DNA of 64,000 nt from CAG-533 sp022779465. Lineage in GTDB: Bacteria; Bacillota_I; Bacilli_A; RF39; UBA660. Positions 34,206 through 43,496 of this stretch are shown here, one piece after another. The position numbers and the translations under genes are program-made. The stretch covers positions 30,913 through 94,912 of the forward strand of contig JALFTB010000018.1 in assembly GCA_022779465.1 (NCBI GenBank), written 5' to 3'. A model generated the notes under the pieces. It had not been told where the DNA came from. It searched no databases and saw only the letters and a list, made by a program, of their open reading frames with translations. Position 1 is the first letter of the stretch, and every line of letters starts with the position of its first letter.

Positions 34206-36038
34206 ATGGAAGAAAAAGAAGATTTATATAAAGTTATTATATCTACATTAATATTTTTTATTGCTTTATTAATTGATAATGTAACTTTAAAAATAATTTT
34301 ATATTTTATTGCTTATATTGTGGTTTCTTATGAAATAATAATTAATGCAGTTAAGAATATTTTAAAAGGTGAAATTTTTGATGAAAATTTCTTAATGGCA
34401 CTAGCAACAATAGGAGCAATATGTATAAAAGAATATCCAGAAGCTGTAACTGTTATGCTTTTATATCAAATAGGTGAATTATTTCAAGATTATGCTGTTA
34501 ACAAATCAAGAAAATCTATTAGTGAATTAATGGATATTAAACCTGATTATGCTTGGCTTATTAAAAATAATAAAACTAACAAAGTTGATCCAAGTGATGT
34601 TAATATTAATGATATTATTGTTGTTAAACCAGGAGAGAAAATTCCTCTTGATGGAATTATTGTAGAGGGAGAATCAATGCTTAATACAGTTGCTTTAACT
34701 GGTGAAGCACCTTATCGTAATGTTCAAGTTAATGATGAAGTAATAAGTGGGTGTATTAATGTTAATGGCACTTTAAAAGTCAAGGTAACTAAGACTTATG
34801 AAAATTCAACTGTTAGCAAAATTTTAGATTTAGTGGAAAATGCTAGTAACAAAAAATCTAAATCTGAAAATTTTATTACTAAATTTGCTAAATATTATAC
34901 ACCGATAGTTATTATAATTGCAGTAATTCTTGCTTTTATTCCCCCATTAGTAACTCATAGTAGTTTTACTCCATGGCTTTATAGAGCATTATCATTTTTA
35001 GTTGTTTCTTGTCCATGTGCATTAGTTATATCTGTACCTCTAAGTTTTTTTGGAGGTATAGGAGCAGCATCAAGAGATGGTATTTTAATTAAAGGAAGTA
35101 ATTATTTAGAAAAATTAGCTAATTGTGAAATAATTGTTTGTGATAAGACGGGAACTTTAACTGAAGGTGTATTTAAGGTTCAAAAGGTTGTTTCTAAAGA
35201 TTATAAAGAAGAAGATTTATTATTTTATGCTTCTGCAGCTGAATATTATTCTAATCATCCAATAGCTTTATCTTTAAAGGAAGCTAGTCAAAAGGAAGTT
35301 GATATTAATAAAATAAAAAATACTAAAGAATATGCTGGTAAGGGTGTAGAGATATCTTATGACCATAAAAAAATTATAGTTGGAAATGAAAAGTTATTTA
35401 AAGATAAAAAGATAGAAATTGAAGAAGTTAGTGATAAGGGTACAATTATTTTTGTAGCAGTTAATAATAAGTATGCTGGTTATATTGTAATATCTGATAA
35501 AATTAAAGATGATTCATATGTAGCAATGGAGTTGTTTAAAAATAGTTCTATTAATAAAGTGGTAATGCTTACTGGAGATAAAGAAAGTGCATCAAAGGAT
35601 GTTTGTGATGAGTTAGATATAGATGAATATTATTCTGAGTTGCTTCCACAAGATAAAGTTGAACTTGTTGAAAAATTAATGGAAGAGAAAAATCCTAGCA
35701 ATAGTTTAGTATTTATTGGTGATGGAATTAATGATGCACCAGTACTTGCTCTTTGTGATATTGGTATTTCAATGGGAGCAATTGGTTCTGATGCGGCAAT
35801 AGAAGCTTCTGATGTAGTTATTATGACTGATGAAATATCTAAGGTTAGTAAAGCTATAAATATTTCTAAAAAAACTATGAGAATAGTTAGAGAAAATATT
35901 ATTTTAGCAATTGCTGTAAAGGTGGCTATATTAATACTGGCTTCAATAGGAGTTGCAAATATGTGGGCAGCGGTATTTGCTGATGTTGGAGTATCGTTCT
36001 TAGCGATTTTAAATGCACTTAGATTATTGAAAAAATAA
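34206..36038 (+). CDS. Heavy-metal P-type ATPase (Zn/Cd/Pb exporter, CadA-like)
   Basis: A 610-residue P1B-type ATPase: membrane helices at about 10-50, 68-95 and 225-295. The metal site CPC is in SCPCALVIS near 269-273. The phosphorylation site DKTGTLT lies near 313, the HP locus NHPIAL near 349 and the hinge GDGINDAPVL near 505. It lacks an N-terminal metal-binding HMA domain, so it is short for the family. The 8-base gap and shared operator with the ArsR gene indicate one metal-induced unit; the metal ion is not fixed by the CPC motif. Confidence 0.95.
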   Translation: MEEKEDLYKVIISTLIFFIALLIDNVTLKIILYFIAYIVVSYEIIINAVKNILKGEIFDENFLMALATIGAICIKEYPEAVTVMLLYQIGELFQDYAVNKSRKSISELMDIKPDYAWLIKNNKTNKVDPSDVNINDIIVVKPGEKIPLDGIIVEGESMLNTVALTGEAPYRNVQVNDEVISGCINVNGTLKVKVTKTYENSTVSKILDLVENASNKKSKSENFITKFAKYYTPIVIIIAVILAFIPPLVTHSSFTPWLYRALSFLVVSCPCALVISVPLSFFGGIGAASRDGILIKGSNYLEKLANCEIIVCDKTGTLTEGVFKVQKVVSKDYKEEDLLFYASAAEYYSNHPIALSLKEASQKEVDINKIKNTKEYAGKGVEISYDHKKIIVGNEKLFKDKKIEIEEVSDKGTIIFVAVNNKYAGYIVISDKIKDDSYVAMELFKNSSINKVVMLTGDKESASKDVCDELDIDEYYSELLPQDKVELVEKLMEEKNPSNSLVFIGDGINDAPVLALCDIGISMGAIGSDAAIEASDVVIMTDEISKVSKAINISKKTMRIVRENIILAIAVKVAILILASIGVANMWAAVFADVGVSFLAILNALRLLKK

Positions 36039-36094
36039 TAATTTCTAAATAAGATAAAATATGTTATACTTTTGTTATAGTAAAGAGGTGCTTT

Positions 36095-36484
36095 ATGAAA
36101 AAAATATTAAAAGTGCTTATTGTGATTTTAGTTTTATTAGTTATTGGAGGAGTTTGCTTTTTTGCTTTTCAAGAAATTACTCCAGTTGATGATACTAAAA
36201 AATTATATATAACATGTAATAATAATACTAATAGTTATGATTTATACTCGAGTGCTAAATTTACATTTGCTGAAAATGATGAAAATTGTAAATTAGAAAT
36301 TGATGTTAGAAACGTAGAAAGATCATATTTAAAGATTGTTACTAATAGAAATTTTTATGCTTTAAATGGAAATCAAGAAATTGATATTAATTCATTAAAT
36401 GAGAATGTTTATTTAATTCCTAATGAAAAAAAAGTATTGTATGGATTAGATAAAAAAACTAAATTTGAATTCATATATAGATAA
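36095..36484 (+). CDS. Unknown single-pass anchored protein
   Basis: A 129-residue protein with one N-terminal hydrophobic helix (about 6-25) and an extracytoplasmic beta-rich remainder. Preceded by an extended -10 (TGTTATACT near 36062) and AAGAGGTG. No domain recognised; it may be a small surface or secreted protein. A terminator overlaps its stop. Confidence 0.65.
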   Translation: MKKILKVLIVILVLLVIGGVCFFAFQEITPVDDTKKLYITCNNNTNSYDLYSSAKFTFAENDENCKLEIDVRNVERSYLKIVTNRNFYALNGNQEIDINSLNENVYLIPNEKKVLYGLDKKTKFEFIYR

Positions 36485-36510
36485 GATGCAATTGCATCTT
36501 ATTTTTATTT
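36481..36510 (+). terminator. Terminator
   Basis: ATAAGATGC/GCATCTTAT with a 4-base loop AATT, then T-rich sequence. Confidence 0.85.
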
Positions 36511-36603
36511 TACATTCTACTTGATTATCAAAAAAAGTCTGATAAAATATGGTTATAAATTTATTTGTTTATGATATAATTTAATTGGATGAGGAGCTTG
36601 TAT

Positions 36604-38157
36604 ATGAAGAAAATATTATTATTTTTTAGTTTATTATTACTTCCTTTAGGAGTTAACGCAGATAATGGGAATTTAGTTGTTACTTGTGATAATGATAAGA
36701 TTAAATTAAATGATCAAGTTATATGTAGAGTATCTGCTAATGGTGAATATTCTTATAATAAAATAAGTTTTAAATTGAATATTGATGATAAGTTATCTCT
36801 TGTTGATATTAGAAGTAATTATGAAAAAGTATGGTCAATAAAAAATAATAATAATGTTATAGAAGCTACTTCTAAAAGTTATCAAAATGGATTACAAGAA
36901 TTTGGAATTATATTACTTAAAGGAAAGAGTTCTGGTGTAAGTAACATTAAATTAAGTAATGTTAAATTTCATTCTGAAAATGAAGATTTGGAATTAGAAG
37001 ATTCTGAAACTAATATAAAAGTAATATCTGCAGATAATTATTTAAGTGATATTAAGATTAATGATAAATCATTAAGTGGTTTTGATGTTGATACTTTAAA
37101 ATATACTTATGAAGTAGATAAAGATACTAAAAAAATTAAAATTGAAGGTATAAGTAGAAATGAATTTGCTAATGTAAGTGGTACTGGTGAATTTGATTTA
37201 TCTTTAAAAAATAATGAATTTATTTTTCCAATTAAAGTAATTAGCGAAAGCGGAAATTCTAAAATATATGTTGTAAGAGTTGTTAGAAAAGATTTTAATA
37301 CTAATAATATAGATAAGACTTTAAAGTCTATTATGCTTAAGGATGATTCAGGGAATACTTTACTATTTAGTTTTAAAAGTAATGTTTATGATTATAATAT
37401 TGATGTAAAAAATAATGTTACTAGTTTAACTATTAGTCCTACTTTAAATAATGAAGATGTCTCTTTTGTAAAAAATTATGGTAAACAAACGATAAAACTA
37501 AGCCCAGGTGCTAATTTAGTTTTAATTAAAATTAAAGATAGTGATGGACAAATAGTTACTTATAGTTTAAATATTACTAAACCTTTAGATAATTCATCTT
37601 CTGATAGTTATTTAAAATCTCTTGTTATTAAAGATTATAAATTAGATTTTAGTAAGAAAGTTAAACGATATATATTAAATATAAATAGTGGAACTAAAAA
37701 GTTAGACATTAGTGCAATTGCTAATAATGATAAAGCAAGCATTAAAATTAGTGGTAATGACAATTTAAAAGAAGGAAGTATTATTAAAATTATAGTTACT
37801 GCGGAAAATGAAACTAGAACGGTTTATCAAATTACTGTTCATATTGTTAAAAAGAGTATTATCCCATATATTGTTTCATTTATTATAGTTTTAGCTTTAG
37901 CTTATGGTGGATACAATTATTATAAAAACTTAAAACTTAAACGAAAGAGAGAATTAGAAATTAAATTAGAACAAGAACGTTTAAGATTAGAAGAAGAAAA
38001 AAGAAGACTTGAAGCTGAAAAGAAAAAGAATACTAAAAAGAAAACTACTGCTAAGAAAGGTACTATTAGGAAAAATAACTCTAGTACTAAAAAGAAGAGT
38101 AGTGGTACTAAAACTTCTGTAAAGAAAAATGTTAAAAAGGTTTCTAAGAAAAAATAG
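36604..38157 (+). CDS. Secreted/anchored cadherin-like beta-sandwich protein with basic cytosolic tail
   Basis: A 517-residue surface protein. It has a signal peptide at about 1-19 (LLFFSLLLLPLGVNA). A cohesin-like region spans about 24-130 (VICRVSANGEYSYNKISFKL). Two or three units follow resembling the cadherin-like beta-sandwich domain PF12733 (about 145-215, 240-330, 338-415; each opens with a short L-x-x-I pair). One membrane helix lies near 418-440, then an about 75-residue tail that is nearly all Lys, Arg and Ser/Thr. ATG 36604 follows GAGGAGC, and an extended -10 TATAAT is at 36575. The tail could bind DNA, RNA or acidic lipids, or be a structural anchor; none is proven. Confidence 0.82.
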   Translation: MKKILLFFSLLLLPLGVNADNGNLVVTCDNDKIKLNDQVICRVSANGEYSYNKISFKLNIDDKLSLVDIRSNYEKVWSIKNNNNVIEATSKSYQNGLQEFGIILLKGKSSGVSNIKLSNVKFHSENEDLELEDSETNIKVISADNYLSDIKINDKSLSGFDVDTLKYTYEVDKDTKKIKIEGISRNEFANVSGTGEFDLSLKNNEFIFPIKVISESGNSKIYVVRVVRKDFNTNNIDKTLKSIMLKDDSGNTLLFSFKSNVYDYNIDVKNNVTSLTISPTLNNEDVSFVKNYGKQTIKLSPGANLVLIKIKDSDGQIVTYSLNITKPLDNSSSDSYLKSLVIKDYKLDFSKKVKRYILNINSGTKKLDISAIANNDKASIKISGNDNLKEGSIIKIIVTAENETRTVYQITVHIVKKSIIPYIVSFIIVLALAYGGYNYYKNLKLKRKRELEIKLEQERLRLEEEKRRLEAEKKKNTKKKTTAKKGTIRKNNSSTKKKSSGTKTSVKKNVKKVSKKK

Positions 38158-38168
38158 AAATCTTTTTT
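38136..38168 (+). terminator. Terminator after the cadherin-like gene
   Basis: An 11-bp stem (AAAGGTTTCTA with TAGAAATCTTT, one G-T pair) spans the stop codon and is followed by T residues. Confidence 0.75.
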
Positions 38169-38220
38169 ATTGTCTTTTTTTACGATTTATGATAATATAT
38201 GCAGGCTTGGGGGTTAAAAA

Positions 38221-39006
38221 ATGAAATTAAAAGTAACAAGTGTAAATGAATTAATTTTAAATGGTGCGTTATGGCCTACTTATAGAGTTTCAAAACCACA
38301 ATATAGTGATAGTCAAGTAAATAGATATTTTTATTATTCAAAGACATCTAATCACCATTTATATTTTTTAGTGAAGAAATTATTTAAAACTATTTCTGAC
38401 AATTATGATATTTGTTTAACAAATGCAAGAGATACTAAATTAATTGAAAAAATTGATAAAGTTATTGAATTATTACATTTTGATGATATTTCTTTTACTG
38501 ATACTTATAAATGTTTGGATATGTCTGCTGCTTTATTACTTGAAGATAATGCTTATAGTAGTAGATATAAGACTAAACCTAATGTTGTAGAGCAGGTTGA
38601 TACTCATTATTATGGGGGTGGATATGGCGTTAAAGGCTTATGGGCTGAATTATTTGATTTATTAACAATTTGTGAAAAACAAAAAATATTACATTCACAA
38701 GATTTTATTGCTTATTTAAGATATTTAAAAAATCTTATTCAAGAATATGGAACAAATAGTTATAAGAACTTAAAGTTAACAGCAGCAGATTTAGTTCTTG
38801 CTGATAAAGAAAGTAATTTTATAGTTAAGCCTGAGTTAGAATTAGTAACTGCTGAAGATATTGCTTATAAAATGGCAGAAATTCAGGCCACAGATTTATG
38901 TCATTCAAGAGGCTTATTTAATAAAATGCCATTATCAGTAATGATAAAAACTGTTGATTCGTTTGATAGTACTAGAAGACTAGTTTTAGAAAAAGCTAAA
39001 AATTAG
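38221..39006 (+). CDS. Unknown soluble protein
   Basis: A 261-residue cytosolic protein with no membrane segment. It has a short Gly-rich turn (HYYGGGYGVKGLW near 131-143) and otherwise alpha-helical composition. Preceded by a G-rich stretch (GGGGGT) near the ribosome site. No family recognised. It is followed by the macrodomain gene, separated by a terminator. Confidence 0.6.
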   Translation: MKLKVTSVNELILNGALWPTYRVSKPQYSDSQVNRYFYYSKTSNHHLYFLVKKLFKTISDNYDICLTNARDTKLIEKIDKVIELLHFDDISFTDTYKCLDMSAALLLEDNAYSSRYKTKPNVVEQVDTHYYGGGYGVKGLWAELFDLLTICEKQKILHSQDFIAYLRYLKNLIQEYGTNSYKNLKLTAADLVLADKESNFIVKPELELVTAEDIAYKMAEIQATDLCHSRGLFNKMPLSVMIKTVDSFDSTRRLVLEKAKN

Positions 39007-39014
39007 TCTTTTTT
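38976..39014 (+). terminator. Terminator after the 38221 gene
   Basis: AAGACTA and TTTTAG pair with CTAAAA and TAGTCTT around a short internal loop, followed by T residues; the stop codon is inside. Confidence 0.7.
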
Positions 39015-39040
39015 TATGTTAAGATATATTTGGTGATAAA

Positions 39041-39550
39041 ATGACAATTAAAGTTTTAAAAGAAGATATAACTAATCTTGATGTTGATATTATTGTAAAT
39101 GCTGCAAATAAGTCTTTACTTGGTGGTGGCGGAGTAGATGGAGCAATTCATCGTAAAGCAGGAAGGGAATTATATAATGAATGTTTGACTCTTGGTGGAT
39201 GTGAAACTGGTGAAGCTAAGATGACTGATGCTTATAATTTGCCTTGTAAAAAAATTATTCATACTGTCGGGCCAGTTTATAATGGTGGTAAGTATAATGA
39301 AGTTGTAAAGTTAAAAAATTGTTATAAAAATTCTATGCTATTAGCTAAAAAGTATATGAATGATAATAACTTAAATGAGATTAGTATAGCTTTTCCTTGT
39401 ATAAGTACTGGTGTTTATCATTATCCAAAAAGGGAGGCAGCTACGATTGCAATTAATACTATAAAAGAATTTGATAATGAAAATATAAATGTGATTTTTG
39501 TTTGTTTTTTAGATGAAGATTATCTATTATATTTAAATTTACTAAAATAA
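39041..39550 (+). CDS. Macrodomain protein (ADP-ribose/O-acetyl-ADP-ribose hydrolase type)
   Basis: A 169-residue single macrodomain, YmdB-like. It has the NAAN loop near 20-23, the LLGGGGVDGAIHRKAG loop at about 27-42 and the STGVYHYPKREAA loop near 126-138. Macrodomains bind ADP-ribose and many remove ADP-ribose or acetyl-ADP-ribose groups. The gene has its own GGTGAT site and is monocistronic. No ADP-ribosylating partner is adjacent. Confidence 0.93.
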   Translation: MTIKVLKEDITNLDVDIIVNAANKSLLGGGGVDGAIHRKAGRELYNECLTLGGCETGEAKMTDAYNLPCKKIIHTVGPVYNGGKYNEVVKLKNCYKNSMLLAKKYMNDNNLNEISIAFPCISTGVYHYPKREAATIAINTIKEFDNENINVIFVCFLDEDYLLYLNLLK

Positions 39551-39571
39551 AAAGATGCTCAGCATCTTTTT
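39549..39571. terminator. Bidirectional terminator
   Basis: AAAAAGATGC/GCATCTTTTT, a 10-bp stem with a 3-base loop, between the macrodomain gene and the convergent kinase. Confidence 0.9.
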
Positions 39572-40118
39572 ATAATATATCTTTAATTAAACTATTGGCT
39601 TTTTCTTTTAAATCTTCAATACTTCCATCATTTTGGATAATGTAATCATAATTTGTATAGTTATTTAAGCCAATTTCAGTGGCATGATGTTGTTCTTTAG
39701 AAGTTAGTTCACTTTCAAGTGATGGTCTTTCGATTTTAATTTTTACTGAATTATCATAAGCTTTTGTAACTAAATCTAATTCTTCTGGTAATCTTGCATC
39801 AGAAATGGTAATAATATCACAAAAATAACTTAATACTTTAATGTCATCAATTATTCTTTTAATAAAAAACTCATTATCGATTTGATATCTGATTACTTCG
39901 GTACCTAATTGTTGAAGTAGAGTTCTTGGCTTAGTTTCTTCAGAACCATCCCAATCACTTAAGATTTTAGCATACATTTTAATATAATAAGAAAATTGTA
40001 AATTAGCATATTTTAGATTATTTTTTTCGGCATAATCTTTAACGAAAGATGCAAAGGTATCTTTGCCTGCTCTAGCTTTACCAGCTAATATAATTATTTT
40101 GGGATTTTTTGTATTCAT
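39570..40118 (-). CDS. P-loop (deoxy)nucleoside-monophosphate kinase-like protein
   Basis: A 182-residue P-loop protein with Walker A GKARAGKDT (13-21), a Lys/Arg-rich lid region and the RPSLESELTSKEQHHATEIG segment near 130 reminiscent of dNMP kinase/T4 gp1-like proteins. It is convergent with the macrodomain gene. AAGGAG precedes its ATG, and an extended -10 (TGTTATAAT; 40138-40143 on the minus strand) lies just upstream. Which nucleotide it uses is not determined. Confidence 0.75.
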   Translation of the reverse strand: MNTKNPKIIILAGKARAGKDTFASFVKDYAEKNNLKYANLQFSYYIKMYAKILSDWDGSEETKPRTLLQQLGTEVIRYQIDNEFFIKRIIDDIKVLSYFCDIITISDARLPEELDLVTKAYDNSVKIKIERPSLESELTSKEQHHATEIGLNNYTNYDYIIQNDGSIEDLKEKANSLIKDIL

Positions 40119-40137
40119 AATTTTTCTCCTTGTAAAA

Positions 40138-40143
40138 ATTATA
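40138..40143 (-). promoter_or_regulatory. Extended -10 of the kinase gene
   Basis: On the minus strand TGTTATAAT, an extended -10 placed 20 bases before the start; the -35 is poor. Confidence 0.5.
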
Positions 40144-40181
40144 ACATAATATTCATAAGATATTCACAAAAATGAATTATA

Positions 40182-40210
40182 TTGATAATGGAAATTTTTG
40201 ATGATATATT
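40182..40210 (+). promoter_or_regulatory. Promoter of the fused ABC transporter
   Basis: TTGATA, 17 bases, TATATT, 21 bases before the ATG at 40232. Confidence 0.6.
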
Positions 40211-40231
40211 ATTATGGGATGGTGGGTTTTT

Positions 40232-43200
40232 ATGCTAGAAATTAAGAAAATTCATAAAGTTTATACTACAGATAATTTTAAACAAACTGCTTTAGATAAT
40301 GTTAGTTTAAATTTTAGAGAAAGTGAATTTGTTTCAATTTTAGGCCCTTCTGGTAGTGGTAAAACTACGTTATTAAATATTATTGGTGGCTTAGATAAGT
40401 ATACTTCTGGTGATTTAATTATTAATGGAGTAAGTACTAAAAAATATAATGATAGAGATTGGGATACTTATCGTAATCATAAGATAGGATTTGTTTTTCA
40501 AAGCTATAATTTAATATCTCATCAAAGTGTTTTATCTAATGTAGAACTTGCTTTAACTTTATCTGGTGTTTCTTCTTCTGAAAGAAAAGAAAGAGCTAAA
40601 GAAGCCTTAAAACAGGTAGGTTTAGAGAAACACATTAATAAAAGACCTAATCAATTATCTGGTGGACAAATGCAGAGAGTTGCCATAGCTAGGGCATTAA
40701 TTAATGATCCAGATATAATATTAGCCGATGAACCTACTGGAGCATTAGACTCAGAAACTAGCAAACAAATAATGGATATTTTAAAAAAGATATCTAAAGA
40801 TAAATTAGTAATAATGGTTACACATAATCCAGAACTTGCTAAAGAATATTCAAGTAGAATAATTAAGTTAAAAGATGGTAAGGTAATTGATGACTCTAAT
40901 CCTTATAAAGAAGCTAAAAAAGAAGAAAAAGAAAATGTTAAAGTTAATAAGACTTCAATGTCATTTTGGACTGCGCTTAGTTTATCGTTTAATAATTTGA
41001 TGATAAAGAAAAAAAGAACTATATTGGTTGCGTTTGCAGGATCAATTGGAATAATTGGAATTGCTTTAATTTTATCTTTATCTAATGGTTTTCAAAAATA
41101 TATAGATAAGTTACAAGAAGATACTTTAACTTCTTATCCTTTAATGATAACTAAACAAAATGCAGATATGACTTCGATGTTACTTTCAATGGTTAGTGGA
41201 GATAAGAGTGATACTAACAATGATAAGAAAGTTACTGAGAAACAATATATGACTTCGATGTTTTCAAGTGTAAGTGCTAATAATTTAAAAAATTTTAAGA
41301 AATATTTAGAAGAAAATTATAGTAAAGTAGAAAATGATATTTCTTCAGTTAAATATAATTATGGAATTAGTCCTTTAATATATACTTATGATGTTAATGG
41401 TAATTTAGCTAAGTTAAATCCTAGTACGATGATAAATAATTTTTATAGTAGTAGTGCATCATCAATGATTTCAACTTATTCTAGTGTATTTAGTCAAATG
41501 ATAGATGATCAAGAAATGCTTAAAGAGCAATATAACTTGCTTGAAGGTAAATGGCCTAGTAATTATGATGAACTTATAATTGTTTTGTCTGAACCTAATT
41601 CGATATCTGATATGCTTGTTTATTCACTTGGATTAAGAGACACTAATGAATTAAATACAATGATAAGTGAAATGATGGCTGGAGAAGAAATTGATATTAA
41701 AAATGAACCTAAAACTTTTACTTATGATGATTTAATGAATATAGATTTAAAACTTTTTAAAGCAACAGATCTATATAAATATAATGTAAAATATAATATT
41801 TATGAAGATATGTCTGATGATAACAGCTATATGAAAGATTTATATAGGAATGCAACTAAATTAAAAATAGTAGGAATTGTAGCGCCAAAAGACGGTAATA
41901 ATTCGATGGCACTAAATCCTGGAGTTGCTTATACTTCTAAATTGGTTGATTATGTTATTGAAGAAGCTAGTAAGACAAAAATAGTTCAAAAACAATTAAG
42001 TAATAAAGATATTGATGTTTTTTCTAATGGTAAGTTTAATTCAAATAAAAAGAATTCTAACTTAGATTTTCAAGATTTGATTAAAGTAGATACTAAAAAA
42101 TTACAAAGTGCATTTAATATGAATATTGATGAAAAGACTATAAGTACTTTAACTAGTAGTTATATGGATAAAATATCTAAATCTGTTAGTACTGATACTA
42201 GTAAAGCATATAATGTTTTTAATAATACTTTAATATCTTTAAGTAAGAGTGTATTTGATTATTATATAGATAATCCTCTAAAAAAGATTGATGATATGGC
42301 GGTTATTTATGTTAATGATGTAGATGAAGTTGTAGATAATTATTTTAAAAGTACTGAAGTTTTAAAAAATCTGAAGACTTTGGAAATTAATTATTTAATT
42401 CCAAGTGATATTTATAATTCGACTTATAAGAGTTTAATTGTAGGTATGATTCAAGGATATATTGCTTCTTATAATAGTAATGATCATAGTTTTAGTACTG
42501 ATTTAAATAATTTGGGTGCCCCAATCACTAGCGATGGTATTGATGGAATTATTTCTAATTTTGTTAGTCAGGCAGTTGTTGTTAAAACTGGTGAAACTTT
42601 TGCTAAAAATATGACAGAAGCAGTAATGAAAAAACAAATATTAACTGAAGTAGGAAATTTAACTGGAGAATTAATGAATAAAATATCTTCTTCTTTTAAT
42701 GTAGATACGAAAAAAATAGCTTCAGCTTTTAGTTTTGATTTAAGTGAAGAACAATTAAAAAGAATAATGACAGCAATGAGTTCATCAACTAAAGATAAGA
42801 CAGCTGATTCTAATTTAAGTGATTTGGGATATCAAGATAAAGAAGATCCGACGGCAATATCATTTTATTTTAATAGTTTTGATTCTAAAGAGAATTTCTT
42901 AAATTTTTTAGATACTTATAATGAAAATCAAAAATCTAATGATAAGGAAGAAAATGTAATTAATTATACAGATACAACCGGTATTTTAATGTCTTCTGTT
43001 AAGAAGATTGTTGATAGTGTAAGTTATGTTTTAATTGCTTTTGTATCTATTTCTTTAATAGTTTCTTCTATAATGATAGGTATTATTACTTATATTAGTG
43101 TTTTAGAAAGAACTAAGGAAATTGGTATTTTAAGAGCTATTGGAGCTTCTAAGCGAAATATATCATCTATATTTAATGCTGAAACTTTTATTATTGGATT

Positions 43201-43423
43201 ATTATCAGGAGTTATGGGTATTGGTGTTACTATGCTACTAATTATTCCAATTAATTCGTTAATACATAAGTTAACTGATAATGTTAATTTGAGTGCAATA
43301 TTACCTTTAAATGGTGCAATTATTTTGATTGTACTTGCAATTATATTAACTTTAATTGGTGGTTTAATACCAGCCAAGATGGCTAGTAAAAAGGACCCTG
43401 TTGAAGCACTTAGAACTGAATAA
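40232..43423 (+). CDS. MacB/FtsX-type ABC transporter, ATPase-permease fusion
   Basis: A 1063-residue fusion. Residues 1-226 are an ATPase with Walker A GPSGSGKT (38-45), signature LSGGQMQRVAIARAL near 143 and Walker B IILADEPTGALD near 163. One membrane helix lies near 265-285, then a very large extracytoplasmic region (about 290-910), then three helices (about 930-1055) with the FtsX-type ERTKEIGILRAIGASKRNI motif. The set matches antimicrobial-peptide/lipoprotein-export MacB systems. ATG 40232 is used because GGTGGG precedes it; the open frame starts six codons earlier. Single-gene unit with its own promoter and terminator. Confidence 0.93.
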   Translation: MLEIKKIHKVYTTDNFKQTALDNVSLNFRESEFVSILGPSGSGKTTLLNIIGGLDKYTSGDLIINGVSTKKYNDRDWDTYRNHKIGFVFQSYNLISHQSVLSNVELALTLSGVSSSERKERAKEALKQVGLEKHINKRPNQLSGGQMQRVAIARALINDPDIILADEPTGALDSETSKQIMDILKKISKDKLVIMVTHNPELAKEYSSRIIKLKDGKVIDDSNPYKEAKKEEKENVKVNKTSMSFWTALSLSFNNLMIKKKRTILVAFAGSIGIIGIALILSLSNGFQKYIDKLQEDTLTSYPLMITKQNADMTSMLLSMVSGDKSDTNNDKKVTEKQYMTSMFSSVSANNLKNFKKYLEENYSKVENDISSVKYNYGISPLIYTYDVNGNLAKLNPSTMINNFYSSSASSMISTYSSVFSQMIDDQEMLKEQYNLLEGKWPSNYDELIIVLSEPNSISDMLVYSLGLRDTNELNTMISEMMAGEEIDIKNEPKTFTYDDLMNIDLKLFKATDLYKYNVKYNIYEDMSDDNSYMKDLYRNATKLKIVGIVAPKDGNNSMALNPGVAYTSKLVDYVIEEASKTKIVQKQLSNKDIDVFSNGKFNSNKKNSNLDFQDLIKVDTKKLQSAFNMNIDEKTISTLTSSYMDKISKSVSTDTSKAYNVFNNTLISLSKSVFDYYIDNPLKKIDDMAVIYVNDVDEVVDNYFKSTEVLKNLKTLEINYLIPSDIYNSTYKSLIVGMIQGYIASYNSNDHSFSTDLNNLGAPITSDGIDGIISNFVSQAVVVKTGETFAKNMTEAVMKKQILTEVGNLTGELMNKISSSFNVDTKKIASAFSFDLSEEQLKRIMTAMSSSTKDKTADSNLSDLGYQDKEDPTAISFYFNSFDSKENFLNFLDTYNENQKSNDKEENVINYTDTTGILMSSVKKIVDSVSYVLIAFVSISLIVSSIMIGIITYISVLERTKEIGILRAIGASKRNISSIFNAETFIIGLLSGVMGIGVTMLLIIPINSLIHKLTDNVNLSAILPLNGAIILIVLAIILTLIGGLIPAKMASKKDPVEALRTE

Positions 43424-43434
43424 GTGCTTTTTTT
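43404..43434 (+). terminator. Terminator of the fused ABC gene
   Basis: AAGCACTTA/TAAGTGCTT stem across the stop codon, then seven T. Confidence 0.85.
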
Positions 43435-43449
43435 ATGTAAAAAATGTGC

Positions 43450-43482
43450 TATAATAAATCTATTAAGAGGAATTCTCTTAAT
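43450..43482 (+). promoter_or_regulatory. trpS promoter (extended -10) and leader hairpin
   Basis: TGC-TATAAT (43450-43455) is an extended -10. Seven bases later the leader forms ATTAAGAG-GAATT-CTCTTAAT (43462-43482), an 8-bp hairpin that ends just before the AGGAGG of trpS. Confidence 0.65.
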
Positions 43483-43496
43483 TAGGAGGAAAATAT

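Noticed and set aside
43424..43496. T-box leader for trpS
   Set aside because: The leader is under 70 bases with no specifier stem or T-box motif.
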